Source of the DNA: Desulfovibrio sp.
GTDB lineage: Bacteria > Desulfobacterota > Desulfovibrionia > Desulfovibrionales > Desulfovibrionaceae
DNA: 64,000 nucleotides
Assembly: GCA_017450275.1 (NCBI GenBank)
Contig: JAFSVD010000064.1
Coordinates: forward strand, 57,444 to 121,443
Direction of reading: 5' to 3'
Below the pieces are notes generated by a model. That model was given only the letters and a program-made list of their open reading frames with translations. It ran no database searches and was not told the DNA's origin. A program made the translations under genes and the position numbers. Positions 49,474 through 57,129 of this stretch are shown piece after piece (positions within the stretch are counted from its first letter, which is position 1; each line of letters opens with the position of its first letter).

Positions 49474-50865
49474 ATGACGGAAGAGAATGCAAAAATTTCG
49501 ACATCCTCCAGCGATGCACAAGAGAGCCTTGGTGCAAGCAAAAAGGATGAGGGAAAGGGACTCACTATTCCTGCAATTTGTCGAGAGGCCAATGAGGAAG
49601 CATCCTTTGTGCATCCTGCTGACATGGCTGATCATTTGGAAAATTTGAGTCTTGAGAAGCAGGTCTGCGCGCTTCGGCATATGCCCAAGGAAGATGCGGC
49701 AGAGGCATTGGCAGAACTCGAAGAAAACGTGGCTGTGGATGTTCTGGAAAATCTGGATGCCGATACTGCTGCCCAGATTATTGCGGAAATGGATCCCGAT
49801 GATGCGGCAGACGTTCTCGATGAGTTGGATGAGGATCACAGAGATGTTTTGCTTGGACATCTTGAGAAAGAAGATTCTGAAGAACTCAGAAATCTCTTGA
49901 ATTTTGATCCTAATTCCGCCGCAGGCGTCATGAACACGGAATTGATCCTGGTCGAAGAAACGCTGACAGTTGACAACGCCATTGCCTGTATTCGGCATGA
50001 AATGGAAGAAAAAGAAACACCGTATTATGCCTATGTTGTTGATGATAAGGATTTCTTAGTCGGTGTTTTGTCCTTGCGGAATCTCATGCTTTCGCGTCCG
50101 GGAACCTTGCTGAAAGATGCCGTTGCCGGGCAAAATGTTGTCAGTGTGCCCTATGATATGCCCAAGGGGGAAGTTGCTGCGATTCTCTCCCACTATAATT
50201 ATATGGCCATACCCGTTGTTGATTATGAAGGGCATATTATGGGCTTGGTGACCTACGACGACACCATGGACATCATGCATGAAGAAGCCAGTGCCGACAT
50301 GCTCGGCATGGTGGGCGCGGATCCTGAGGAGAGCGTGGATACACCCTGGCTGGAAAGTGTGGCCAAGCGGCTTCCGTGGCTTGTCATTAATATGATCAAT
50401 TCCGCGCTTTCAGCCTGGGTTGTCTATATGTTTGAGGGATCGATTGCTCAGATGGCTGTCTTGGCTGTTCTTATGCCCATGATTGCCAATCAGGCAGGAA
50501 ACACCGGCCAACAGGCTTTGGCTGTCATGATCCGGCAATTGGCAACAGATCGCTTTGATAGCAAAAAGTCCTGGATGGCTGTGATCAGAGAAGGAAAAAT
50601 CGGGATTGTCACCGGCGTGTGTATGGCGCTGCTCTCCTTTATCGGCGCGTGGATATTTACGAAGAGCATGGCAATTGGCCTGGTTATGGCAGGAGCTTTG
50701 TTCTGTGATATGCTCTTGGGAGCGCTTGCCGGTGGTTCTATTCCCTTGATTTTTCGGGCGCTTGGCAGAGATCCGGCACAGGCGTCGAGTATTTTTCTGA
50801 CAACATTAACCGACAGCGCGGGTTTTTTTATCTTTTTGGGGCTCGCAACCGCTGTGCTTTTGTAG
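49474..50865 (+). CDS. mgtE: Magnesium transporter MgtE
   Basis: A 463-residue membrane channel-type importer of Mg2+. The N domain begins near HPADMADHLENLSLEKQ and contains repeated DPDDAADVLDEL-type magnesium-sensing loops. Tandem CBS domains follow (about 150-280: NTELILVEETLTVDNAI and YNYMAIPVVDYEGHIMGLV), then five membrane helices with the pore segment MIANQAGNTGQQALAVMIR and LTDSAGFF. There is no clear ribosome site ahead of this ATG, which sits 6 bases past the proposed IS right end; a GTG at 49609 preceded by GAGGA is an alternative start. Confidence 0.9.
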   Translation: MTEENAKISTSSSDAQESLGASKKDEGKGLTIPAICREANEEASFVHPADMADHLENLSLEKQVCALRHMPKEDAAEALAELEENVAVDVLENLDADTAAQIIAEMDPDDAADVLDELDEDHRDVLLGHLEKEDSEELRNLLNFDPNSAAGVMNTELILVEETLTVDNAIACIRHEMEEKETPYYAYVVDDKDFLVGVLSLRNLMLSRPGTLLKDAVAGQNVVSVPYDMPKGEVAAILSHYNYMAIPVVDYEGHIMGLVTYDDTMDIMHEEASADMLGMVGADPEESVDTPWLESVAKRLPWLVINMINSALSAWVVYMFEGSIAQMAVLAVLMPMIANQAGNTGQQALAVMIRQLATDRFDSKKSWMAVIREGKIGIVTGVCMALLSFIGAWIFTKSMAIGLVMAGALFCDMLLGALAGGSIPLIFRALGRDPAQASSIFLTTLTDSAGFFIFLGLATAVLL

Positions 50866-50869
50866 GGCT

Positions 50870-51265
50870 TTAGCTCACCTTTGCGCTTGTGGTATAGCCT
50901 GTTGTCATGGTGCGAGCGATCAAGGTGCCATTGCCATCAAAGATCTTCACTTCGTAGTTTTGAATACGTTTCCCCTCGCGTATAACATGGGCTTCTGCCA
51001 CAAGAGGACCAACAGCGCCTGGGCTCAGATATTCGATGGATGTGGAGAGTGTGACCACAAATTGCTCAGAATCTTCGTTCGCTGCAGCGCCAAAGGCGAT
51101 ATCCGCTAAGGAGAAAATAGATCCTCCGTGGGCAACACCCATGCCGTTTTTCAGACAATCGAGCAGCGGCATGCGTACTTTCGCGTATCCATGCCGTATT
51201 TCAAGAATTTCCATTTGCATAAGACGTAAAATTTGATCGCGTTCAGCAACGGCATTCATACTCAC
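50870..51265 (-). CDS. PaaI-type hotdog thioesterase
   Basis: A 131-residue single hotdog-fold protein. MGVAHGGSIFSLADIAFGAAAN is the PaaI signature with the substrate-facing His-Gly-Gly, followed by strands LSTSIEYLSPG and EGKRIQNYEVKIFD. Members hydrolyse acyl-CoA thioesters, often of phenylacetyl or hydroxyphenylacetyl type. The start is GTG at 51265, 6 bases after AAGGAG (an ATG 6 bases further in is the alternative). It faces mgtE tail to tail, with 4 bases between the stop codons. Confidence 0.87.
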   Translation of the reverse strand: MSMNAVAERDQILRLMQMEILEIRHGYAKVRMPLLDCLKNGMGVAHGGSIFSLADIAFGAAANEDSEQFVVTLSTSIEYLSPGAVGPLVAEAHVIREGKRIQNYEVKIFDGNGTLIARTMTTGYTTSAKVS

Positions 51266-51423
51266 CGTGCGCTCCTTATGATGAAAGATCTGAGGATACC
51301 TTATGTCGCTTTTTAGATTTTCGAGATGGTTGTGTTATGACTGACTCAAGTATTTTGTATGAGAAGACAGTTACAGAGTATTAAACTGGTATTCTGGTAT
51401 TGCATTCTTTATAAAAAATAAAT

Positions 51424-51454
51424 ACGATGATTTTTTTCAATCATCGTTTTTTTG
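51424..51454. terminator. Rho-independent terminator-like hairpin
   Basis: ACGATGATT-TTTTTC-AATCATCGT is a perfect 9-bp stem followed by TTTTTT on the plus strand. It lies downstream of tpx-type transcription on the minus strand, as well as facing the thioesterase promoter side. Confidence 0.7.
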
Positions 51455-51479
51455 TTATGCGATAGTATCAATATCTTTT

Positions 51480-51565
51480 CAAGTTAGGGAAGTAAACTGA
51501 GCCTGGTTGTCATATAGCTCAATGGGAGGCGGATTGTATCGTCTGATTATCACTTCCCTAACTTG
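51480..51565. repeat. 86-base inverted-repeat element with 14-bp perfect arms
   Basis: CAAGTTAGGGAAGT (51480-51493) and ACTTCCCTAACTTG (51552-51565) are perfect inverted repeats enclosing 58 bases. The interior contains ATAGCTCAATGGGAG, which looks like the D-arm of a tRNA, but the full sequence does not fold as one. It is in the gap between the thioesterase and tpx. Confidence 0.6.
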
Positions 51566-51621
51566 TCGAGTTTGTATTGTATATGATCTGAACGAAACGC
51601 AGCACTAAGGGATTGTGTGCA

Positions 51622-52125
51622 TTAGGCGTATTGTTTCAGCGCTTCGAGAGCTGCGGCGTAATTCGGCTCTTTGGTGACTTCAGGAACAAGTTCGCAATAG
51701 CGCAGAATACCGCCTTTGTCTATGACAAAGACAGCACGTGCCAGAAGGTCGAGTTCCTTAATATAGATGCCAAAGGCTCTGCCAAAACTGCCATTGCGAT
51801 AGTCCGAAAGGGTCGCAACCGATTTCACATTGTGGGCACCGCACCAGCGTGCTTGGGCAAAGGGAAGGTCGCGACTCACAGCCAAAATCAAAACATCGTC
51901 AGAGAGGGCTGTTGCTTCGGTATTAAAGCGGCGTACTTCCATATCGCAGACAGGGGTGTCAAGAGAGGGGACGCAAACAAGCGCTACGGTTTTTCCCGCA
52001 AAGTCTGCCAAGGTTTTGCCTGAGAGATCGTTGGCTGTTAAGGAAAAATCAGGAGCTTTGACACCAAGAGATGGGAGGGAGCCTTCAAGATGAAGGGGAT
52101 TTCCCTCAAACGTTACTGTAGACAT
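51622..52125 (-). CDS. tpx: Thiol peroxidase
   Basis: A 167-residue 2-Cys peroxiredoxin that reduces hydroperoxides with thioredoxin. The peroxidatic Cys is in SLDTPVCDME (near residue 61) and the resolving Cys in RWCGAHN (near 95). APDFSLTANDL and the FVID segment are typical. RBS AGGAGAACTATAAT. In an anaerobic sulfate reducer it fits oxygen-exposure defence. The iscB fossil ends 12 bases upstream of the start codon, so that remnant sits in the tpx promoter and leader region. Confidence 0.95.
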   Translation of the reverse strand: MSTVTFEGNPLHLEGSLPSLGVKAPDFSLTANDLSGKTLADFAGKTVALVCVPSLDTPVCDMEVRRFNTEATALSDDVLILAVSRDLPFAQARWCGAHNVKSVATLSDYRNGSFGRAFGIYIKELDLLARAVFVIDKGGILRYCELVPEVTKEPNYAAALEALKQYA

Positions 52126-52137
52126 ATTATAGTTCTC

Positions 52138-52366
52138 CTAAATATCACGACGTTTTCTCTTCTTAAAACGCGGTGCACGGTAGCGAAGATTCGTTGATCG
52201 CTGTTGCATTTTTTTGTGAATCTGAGCGCCTTGATGCGTAAGCGAATAAATGTAAAGCGTGTGTTCCGTCATCATCGGTACGAACAAGAGCGATACCAGT
52301 TTCTTTACTTCCAGGATCAATCTTCACCAAGACTCCGTCAACCACACTCTCTTCGACCAACGGTCA
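52138..52366 (-). pseudogene. iscB: Fossil of an IscB-type RNA-guided nuclease (RuvC-I plus arginine-rich bridge)
   Basis: Two adjoining minus-strand frames join into one family match. The first, from about 52360, reads VEESVVDGVLVKIDPGSKETG then IALV, the RuvC-I core with its catalytic Asp. After a frameshift near 52250 the second frame reads THQGAQIHKKMQQR, then STNLRYRAPRFKKRKRR, matching the IscB bridge-helix region with HxGxxI, the LRYRxPRF hallmark and basic run. About nine residues between QQR and STNL appear deleted, and the rest of the protein (RuvC-II/III, HNH) is missing. A stop (TAG, 52138-52140) and tpx follow. Dead, but clear. Confidence 0.8.
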
Positions 52367-52375
52367 ACAAGACAG

Positions 52376-53272
52376 CTAATACGTCTGTTGGATGCCGTCC
52401 AACTTCCAGGTTCCGTCTGGAAGGGTTCGAATAAAGTGCCAGATTTCCCGAGCTGGTTCGGGACGAACCTGGTTGGGATCTTCGCGCATAAGCACATCGA
52501 AGTAGACCTGGGCTTTTTGAAGGCCGCCTTCGGTTGTAACTCCCATAAGTTGGGTATTTATATTGATGATTTCTGTACGGGAAGGATTGGGATCTTCCTT
52601 CATTTGTTCGCGTAAGACTTCCATCACTGCTGGGGTCGCAAATTGAGCAATATCGTTCAAATCGCGCTGATCCCATGAGGATTGCATCCGTACATAGGCT
52701 GCTTTTGCGCCTTGGAGGAATTCCTCTACATTGAAATCTGGCGGAATTGTAGGACCACCAAAGGAACCTGTGCCGGCATTGGGCTGCATGGTATTCCAGG
52801 AACTTGTCTCTTGATAGGCTGTCGGCTCAGGCCCATAGCCTTGTTCGTAGGATGGTTGGGGATTTTGCTGTTGTGCCTGGAATCGGCGATAGAGTTTGAA
52901 CCCAAAATAGACAAGGACGCCTAAGAGCAGAATATCGATAAAGCCAATACCTCCGCCTCCGGCAGCCGCTGCGCCGTGACCGCCACCAAGCAGGGAGCCC
53001 AGAACAGTACCAGCTAAAAGGCCGCCAAAGAGCCCACCCATAGCGCCCATGCCGCCCATACCGGTTGTGGGACGAGGGGCTGTTTGGGGAGTTGCCATGG
53101 GTTGTTGCCGTTGCGTCATAGGGCTTGGGGCGGCAGTGGGGGCACGCATTGTTGGGCTGCTTCCAAAGGAACGACCGCCACCCATGCGGGCGGCTTCGCA
53201 GGTATCGACAACCGTCAGCGTAAGCGAACAAAAGGCGAGGAGAAGAAAGGAAAAAAGCACAAAATGTTTCAT
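52376..53272 (-). CDS. Tim44-like domain protein with Gly/Met-rich linker
   Basis: A 298-residue exported or membrane protein. The N-terminus MKHFVLFSFLLLAFCSLTL is a signal or anchor sequence; residues 30-110 are rich in Pro, Gly and Met with a Gly-Met-Gly-Ala-Met segment, and a hydrophobic helix GFIDILLLGVLVYFGF spans about 107-122. The C-terminal 140 residues carry the Tim44-like fold (FLQGAKAAYVRMQSSWDQRDL, then TPAVMEVLREQM and EIWHFIRTLPDGTWKLDGIQ). Bacterial homologues are called Tim44-domain proteins, and their role is unknown. It lies 102 bases beyond the DUF4198 gene on the same strand; the iscB fossil follows its stop codon. Confidence 0.78.
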   Translation of the reverse strand: MKHFVLFSFLLLAFCSLTLTVVDTCEAARMGGGRSFGSSPTMRAPTAAPSPMTQRQQPMATPQTAPRPTTGMGGMGAMGGLFGGLLAGTVLGSLLGGGHGAAAAGGGGIGFIDILLLGVLVYFGFKLYRRFQAQQQNPQPSYEQGYGPEPTAYQETSSWNTMQPNAGTGSFGGPTIPPDFNVEEFLQGAKAAYVRMQSSWDQRDLNDIAQFATPAVMEVLREQMKEDPNPSRTEIININTQLMGVTTEGGLQKAQVYFDVLMREDPNQVRPEPAREIWHFIRTLPDGTWKLDGIQQTY

Positions 53273-53374
53273 TACATCTTCAGCCTGTATACCCCGGTAG
53301 GGGCGGAATTGCTGCCTCCGTGATTTCCTAAAATTAAACTCCAGCAAGAAGCTGTCTGCCATGTAAGTATTGTT

Positions 53375-54379
53375 CTATCGAGCAGGGACGGCATTCCCAT
53401 CGACATAGATCCAGTAGAGAGAGCCAAGTTGTAGGGCTTTGGGATGGCCATCGGCGCCTTTGAGCGGAGCCCCTTCGAGAAGGGCGCGACAGCACCACCA
53501 ACCGGCCTTATTGAGAATAGCACTGAATTGGCCGTTTGCATCAGAGCGCAACACAAGAGCCTGGTGCCACGGTGTTGGCACCTTTTGCCCATCGGTATTA
53601 ATCCGTTCAATGATTACTAAACAATTGGCACAGGGATGCCCATCAAAGAGGACTTTGCCCGTAAAAAGGCTGGGTGCCAGAAGACCAAAGGGGCGTGTCA
53701 TGGGCACAATTTCAAAACGTTGACCGGATGGTTCTTCCCAGCCCGTGTCATCGCCGTATACTGGCAGCAGAACTTTGACATATTGCTGACAGAAATGCTG
53801 TTGTACCTCATCCCACCAGGGTCTGGTTTCCAAGACAAATTGATAGAGCCCTGGTTCTACAATGCCAACATTTGCTCCCCAGGCTTTTTGTCCTTTATAA
53901 AGTATTTCTTCAACATCTCCAAGTAGGTCTCGCCGTGTGGCTTGGGGATGCCCATTGTTCATGGGCTTTTCTCGGGAATAGCGAAGCACGGTGAACGCTT
54001 GGGGCATATCCATGGGGGAGAAGGTATAGGCAAAGGCCTTTATGCGAGATATGAGGATATCTGTTTCTTCATTAATTTGTACAAGGTTACCCTTGTCTTT
54101 GGGAATAGGATTATTGTTTTGTGGCGAAGATTGTGGGGCGGGAGGAGATTTTTGTGCGTCTTTGGTCATCTCCTTCTTTGGCTGTATGGCGCTGGATTTG
54201 TCTTTGGCTTGGTCTTTTTTCGATTGGGGAGCGAGTATATCGGGCTTTGCCGGTATCAAAAGCGTCACTTCAGCCTTGAGATGACTGGGGATAAGGGCAA
54301 ACGTGAGGATACAGGCCAGGATGAGCGTTATGGGCGTACGCGGGTATGTCATGACGCAAGTTTGCGGCATAATCGGCAA
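53375..54379 (-). CDS. Periplasmic DUF4198 family protein (metal-uptake-associated)
   Basis: A 334-residue secreted protein. The signal sequence is followed by a Lys/Gln/Pro-rich linker (about 45-95), then a beta-sandwich of DUF4198 type: SRIKAFAYTFSPM, QYVKVLLPVYGDD, RFEIVPMTRPFGL with VLFDGHPCANCLVIIERI, and DANGQFSAIL. DUF4198 proteins are often next to nickel or cobalt transporters (CbiK family), but no transporter is visible here. AGGAGG lies 8 bases before a TTG at 54379, which I take as the start; ATG codons at 54370 and 54352 are alternatives. Confidence 0.72.
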   Translation of the reverse strand: MPIMPQTCVMTYPRTPITLILACILTFALIPSHLKAEVTLLIPAKPDILAPQSKKDQAKDKSSAIQPKKEMTKDAQKSPPAPQSSPQNNNPIPKDKGNLVQINEETDILISRIKAFAYTFSPMDMPQAFTVLRYSREKPMNNGHPQATRRDLLGDVEEILYKGQKAWGANVGIVEPGLYQFVLETRPWWDEVQQHFCQQYVKVLLPVYGDDTGWEEPSGQRFEIVPMTRPFGLLAPSLFTGKVLFDGHPCANCLVIIERINTDGQKVPTPWHQALVLRSDANGQFSAILNKAGWWCCRALLEGAPLKGADGHPKALQLGSLYWIYVDGNAVPAR

Positions 54380-54422
54380 TGCCGCAACCTCCTATTGGGC
54401 TAAGAGGTGGAAAAGACGATGA

Positions 54423-55016
54423 TCAGGAAAGGGTTTCTTCGTATTTGCGCGAAAGAAGGGACACAAGAGATGGAAGAGCGTTTGCCAGAGGGATGTGGGT
54501 TGGGATATCGGCAACGCTTTCAAGCCCCCGGAATGTGTAGCTTGCCTCAATGGTGCGCGAAAGCATTTTGAGAAAATAGGTGAGAGTGAGAAGGGCACCG
54601 GAAAAAAGATGGTCTCCGTGCGATCGAGCGGCGTGTAAAAGAACAAGCGTTGGAAGAGCATTTTCTGTCTCGAGTCCTTGGTGTGATTGCCAAAAGCGTT
54701 GGCTTCGGTCAATGAGCGCTTTAAAATTGGCTGGGAGTGCGTAGAAATAGATGGGAGCAAACACGACCAAAAAGGGGGCTCTCCGAAGGGCATTAAGCAT
54801 TTCAGGGGCTTGATCGTTGGCACTGTCGAGGGAACAGCTGCTTGGGTGGCTTTGGCAAAAGCCGCAATGGCAACAGGGACGAATTGGTCTCTTTGTAAGG
54901 GAAAGAAGCTTGTGAGGAATATGGGCTTTTGCGAGGTGCTCGGCAAGAAGTTCCGCGATCGTTGCAGTAACACCATTTTCGTGAGGACTCGTTTGGAATA
55001 AAAGGATTTCGTCCAT
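54423..55016 (-). CDS. NADPH-dependent FMN reductase-type flavoprotein with a Cys-rich motif
   Basis: A 197-residue flavodoxin-fold protein. ILLFQTSPHENGVTATIAELL is the FMN phosphate-binding opening and FLVVFAPIYFYALPANFKALIDR is the P(I/Y)Y(F/W)xxP-type core of the family. The insertion PCCHCGFCQSHPSSC matches the compact cysteine motif of iron-sulfur flavoproteins (Isf), which bind a [4Fe-4S] cluster. I start at 55016 (MDEILLF). It lies 8 bases after the metallo-hydrolase gene. Confidence 0.8.
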   Translation of the reverse strand: MDEILLFQTSPHENGVTATIAELLAEHLAKAHIPHKLLSLTKRPIRPCCHCGFCQSHPSSCSLDSANDQAPEMLNALRRAPFLVVFAPIYFYALPANFKALIDRSQRFWQSHQGLETENALPTLVLLHAARSHGDHLFSGALLTLTYFLKMLSRTIEASYTFRGLESVADIPTHIPLANALPSLVSLLSRKYEETLS

Positions 55017-55024
55017 CAGGATTC

Positions 55025-55648
55025 TTAACAAAAATCCCCACAGAAGGGATTATTGGCTTTTTCATCGTGAATAGTTGTGCTTGGACCATGCCCTGGATAG
55101 ACGAGTGTATTGCCAGGAAGCGCAAAGAGTTCTTTGCGGATCGAGGCAAAAAGGAGAGAGCTATCACCCAGAGGGAAGTCTGTGCGACCAACAGAGCGGT
55201 AGAACAGAGCATCGCCAGAAAACACACAGTGTTCTTCGGGAAAATAATAGGAGAGGCTGCCTGGCGTGTGGCCTGGAGTTGGGAGAATGCGACACGGCAT
55301 ATCGGCAAAGACTGTTTCGTGGGGTTCTATCGGAACACTTGAAAAAGGCGTAACAGTCGGCAATCCCCAGATTCCCCCTTTGCTTGCTTCGGTATCCGCA
55401 ATAGCACTATCCCCCTGAGGGACATAGACCGGCGCCTTGGTTTGTTCCGCGAGCGCAGCCACTCCATAGATATGGTCAAAATGGAGATGGGTTATACAGA
55501 TAGCAGAAAGAGTGAGCTTATTAGTGTCGAGATAGGTTAAAACCTCTTTGGGATCTCCTCCAACATCAATAATAACAGCATTGGAATTTTTATGGAGAAC
55601 ATAGCAATTTGTTTGTATTGGCCCCAAGACAAAATTTGCAACTGGCAT
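55025..55648 (-). CDS. Metallo-beta-lactamase-fold hydrolase (GloB/persulfide-dioxygenase-like)
   Basis: A 207-residue dinuclear-metal hydrolase. The HxHxDH motif is THLHFDHIYG (about residues 59-68), the third His is in GHTPGSLSYY, the bridging Asp in SGDALFYRSVGRTDFP and the fourth His in YPGHGP. This size and order match small glyoxalase II-like enzymes. It might release glutathione- or bacillithiol-type thioesters or act on other S-lactoyl compounds. It is followed by the flavin reductase gene and preceded by manC on the same strand. Confidence 0.88.
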   Translation of the reverse strand: MPVANFVLGPIQTNCYVLHKNSNAVIIDVGGDPKEVLTYLDTNKLTLSAICITHLHFDHIYGVAALAEQTKAPVYVPQGDSAIADTEASKGGIWGLPTVTPFSSVPIEPHETVFADMPCRILPTPGHTPGSLSYYFPEEHCVFSGDALFYRSVGRTDFPLGDSSLLFASIRKELFALPGNTLVYPGHGPSTTIHDEKANNPFCGDFC

Positions 55649-55674
55649 AGATAGCGTCCTTTACGAGTTATGGC

Positions 55675-57120
55675 TCACAGATTAGGTGTGCCTCTCTCGC
55701 TTTCTCTTCTTCCATAGTTATCAGAGAAACGAATAATATCATCTTCTCCTAAATACGAACCAGATTGAATCTCAATGAGAATAAGCGGAATGAGACCGGG
55801 ATTCTTTAAACGGTGTTTTTGACCAATGGGGATGTAGGTGGACTCATTTTCTGTCAACAGTATTGTGCTTTCTCCCTTGGTCACTTCGGCTGTTCCGCTT
55901 ACAACCACCCAATGTTCTGCTCTGTGGTGGTGCATTTGGAGTGAAATTTCAGCGCCTGGATTGACCACAATGCGTTTAACCTGAAAACGCTTCCCTTGGC
56001 CAAGAATTTCGTAGGATCCCCAGGGGCGGTTGACGTGAAGATGCTCTTCGCATTCTGGTCTTTTTTGGGCGCTCAAACGTGCCACGATCTGTTTGACAGA
56101 TTGCACCTGATTTCTTGCTGCAACGAGAATGGCATCGGCTGTTTCGATCACCGCGAGATTGTCAACGCCTACAAGCGCAAGCAGCCTTTTTTGGCTTCGT
56201 CCGTAATTGTTGTGGGCATTGTCTGTCAGGATATCGCCTTCGCAGACATTGCCGTTTTCATCCTTCGTGCCGTTTTGATAGAAGGCTTCCCAGGATCCCA
56301 AATCCGACCATGCCGTTGAGAGTGGAAGGACGCAGGCTTTTGTGGTTTTTTCCATGATGGCATAGTCAAAAGAGATGGATGGCACTTGGGAAAATATCTG
56401 GCGATTTGGCCGTACAAAAAAGCCATCGATGGTTCTTTGCTCCCAGGACGCAGTGACAAGTTTATGGATCGTTGGGGCAAAGAGTGTGAGTTCTTCGTTG
56501 AGCGTTTTTCGGGAAAGCAGAAAGATGCCACTGTTCCAAAAAAATGTCCCGCTCTTGACATAGCGTATGGCATCTTCTTTCTTGGGCTTTTCAATAAAAC
56601 GGGTAAGCGTATAGGCTTGGTTTGAGAGAGGTGTTCCTGATTCAATATAGCCATAGCCTGTTTCAGGCTGTGTTGGAACAACACCAAAGGTCACTATCAT
56701 GCCTTCTTTGGCAAGCAAGGAGGCTTTTTCAACCGCATCCACAAAGATTTGCGTATCCCCTATGGCATGGTCGGCTGGGAGGATGAGGAGCAGATCATCG
56801 TTGGCTAGGCCTCCTTGCGAGAGCATTGCAAGGGCAATGGCTGGAGCGGTATTGTTTGGGGAAGGCTCGAGGATGATAGTTGCCTCACATTCTTTGGCAG
56901 CGAGAATGCCTGCTACAGCAAAGCGATAGCTTTCGTTTGTAACAACAACAAGAGGATTGGTCTTTGACAGGGCTTGCGTGCGCTCAACGGTATCGCCAAA
57001 CAGTGTTTTTCCGTGCCCCAAATCGACAAATTGTTTGGGGGCATTTCGCCGAGAGAGCGGCCACAGACGCGTTCCGCTCCCTCCGCAGAGAATAACAGGG
57101 GTTATCGGGTGCGATTGCAT
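55675..57120 (-). CDS. manC: Mannose-1-phosphate guanylyltransferase/mannose-6-phosphate isomerase
   Basis: A 481-residue bifunctional type II PMI. The N-terminal nucleotidyltransferase domain has LCGGSGTRLWPLSRR (residues about 11-25), ILPADHAIGD and the FIEKPKKEDA motif. A beta-helical linker follows, and the C-terminal cupin (about 350-475) contains VNRPWGSYEIL and QMHHHRAEHWVVVSG with metal-binding His. It converts mannose-6-P via mannose-1-P to GDP-mannose with the phosphomannomutase encoded just upstream, supplying LPS or exopolysaccharide and GDP-fucose routes. Confidence 0.95.
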   Translation of the reverse strand: MQSHPITPVILCGGSGTRLWPLSRRNAPKQFVDLGHGKTLFGDTVERTQALSKTNPLVVVTNESYRFAVAGILAAKECEATIILEPSPNNTAPAIALAMLSQGGLANDDLLLILPADHAIGDTQIFVDAVEKASLLAKEGMIVTFGVVPTQPETGYGYIESGTPLSNQAYTLTRFIEKPKKEDAIRYVKSGTFFWNSGIFLLSRKTLNEELTLFAPTIHKLVTASWEQRTIDGFFVRPNRQIFSQVPSISFDYAIMEKTTKACVLPLSTAWSDLGSWEAFYQNGTKDENGNVCEGDILTDNAHNNYGRSQKRLLALVGVDNLAVIETADAILVAARNQVQSVKQIVARLSAQKRPECEEHLHVNRPWGSYEILGQGKRFQVKRIVVNPGAEISLQMHHHRAEHWVVVSGTAEVTKGESTILLTENESTYIPIGQKHRLKNPGLIPLILIEIQSGSYLGEDDIIRFSDNYGRRESERGTPNL

Positions 57121-57129
57121 GGAAAACTC

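Larger units (their letters stand above)
51266..51621. other. Intergenic region with a terminator and an 86-base inverted-repeat element
   Basis: No gene. It holds the terminator at 51424-51454 and the inverted repeat 51480-51565, both described separately. The rest is AT-rich sequence. Confidence 0.55.

Noticed and set aside
51480-51565. Possible tRNA in the 86-base inverted repeat
   Set aside because: Only a D-arm-like piece fits; there is no acceptor pairing, proper anticodon arm or T arm.
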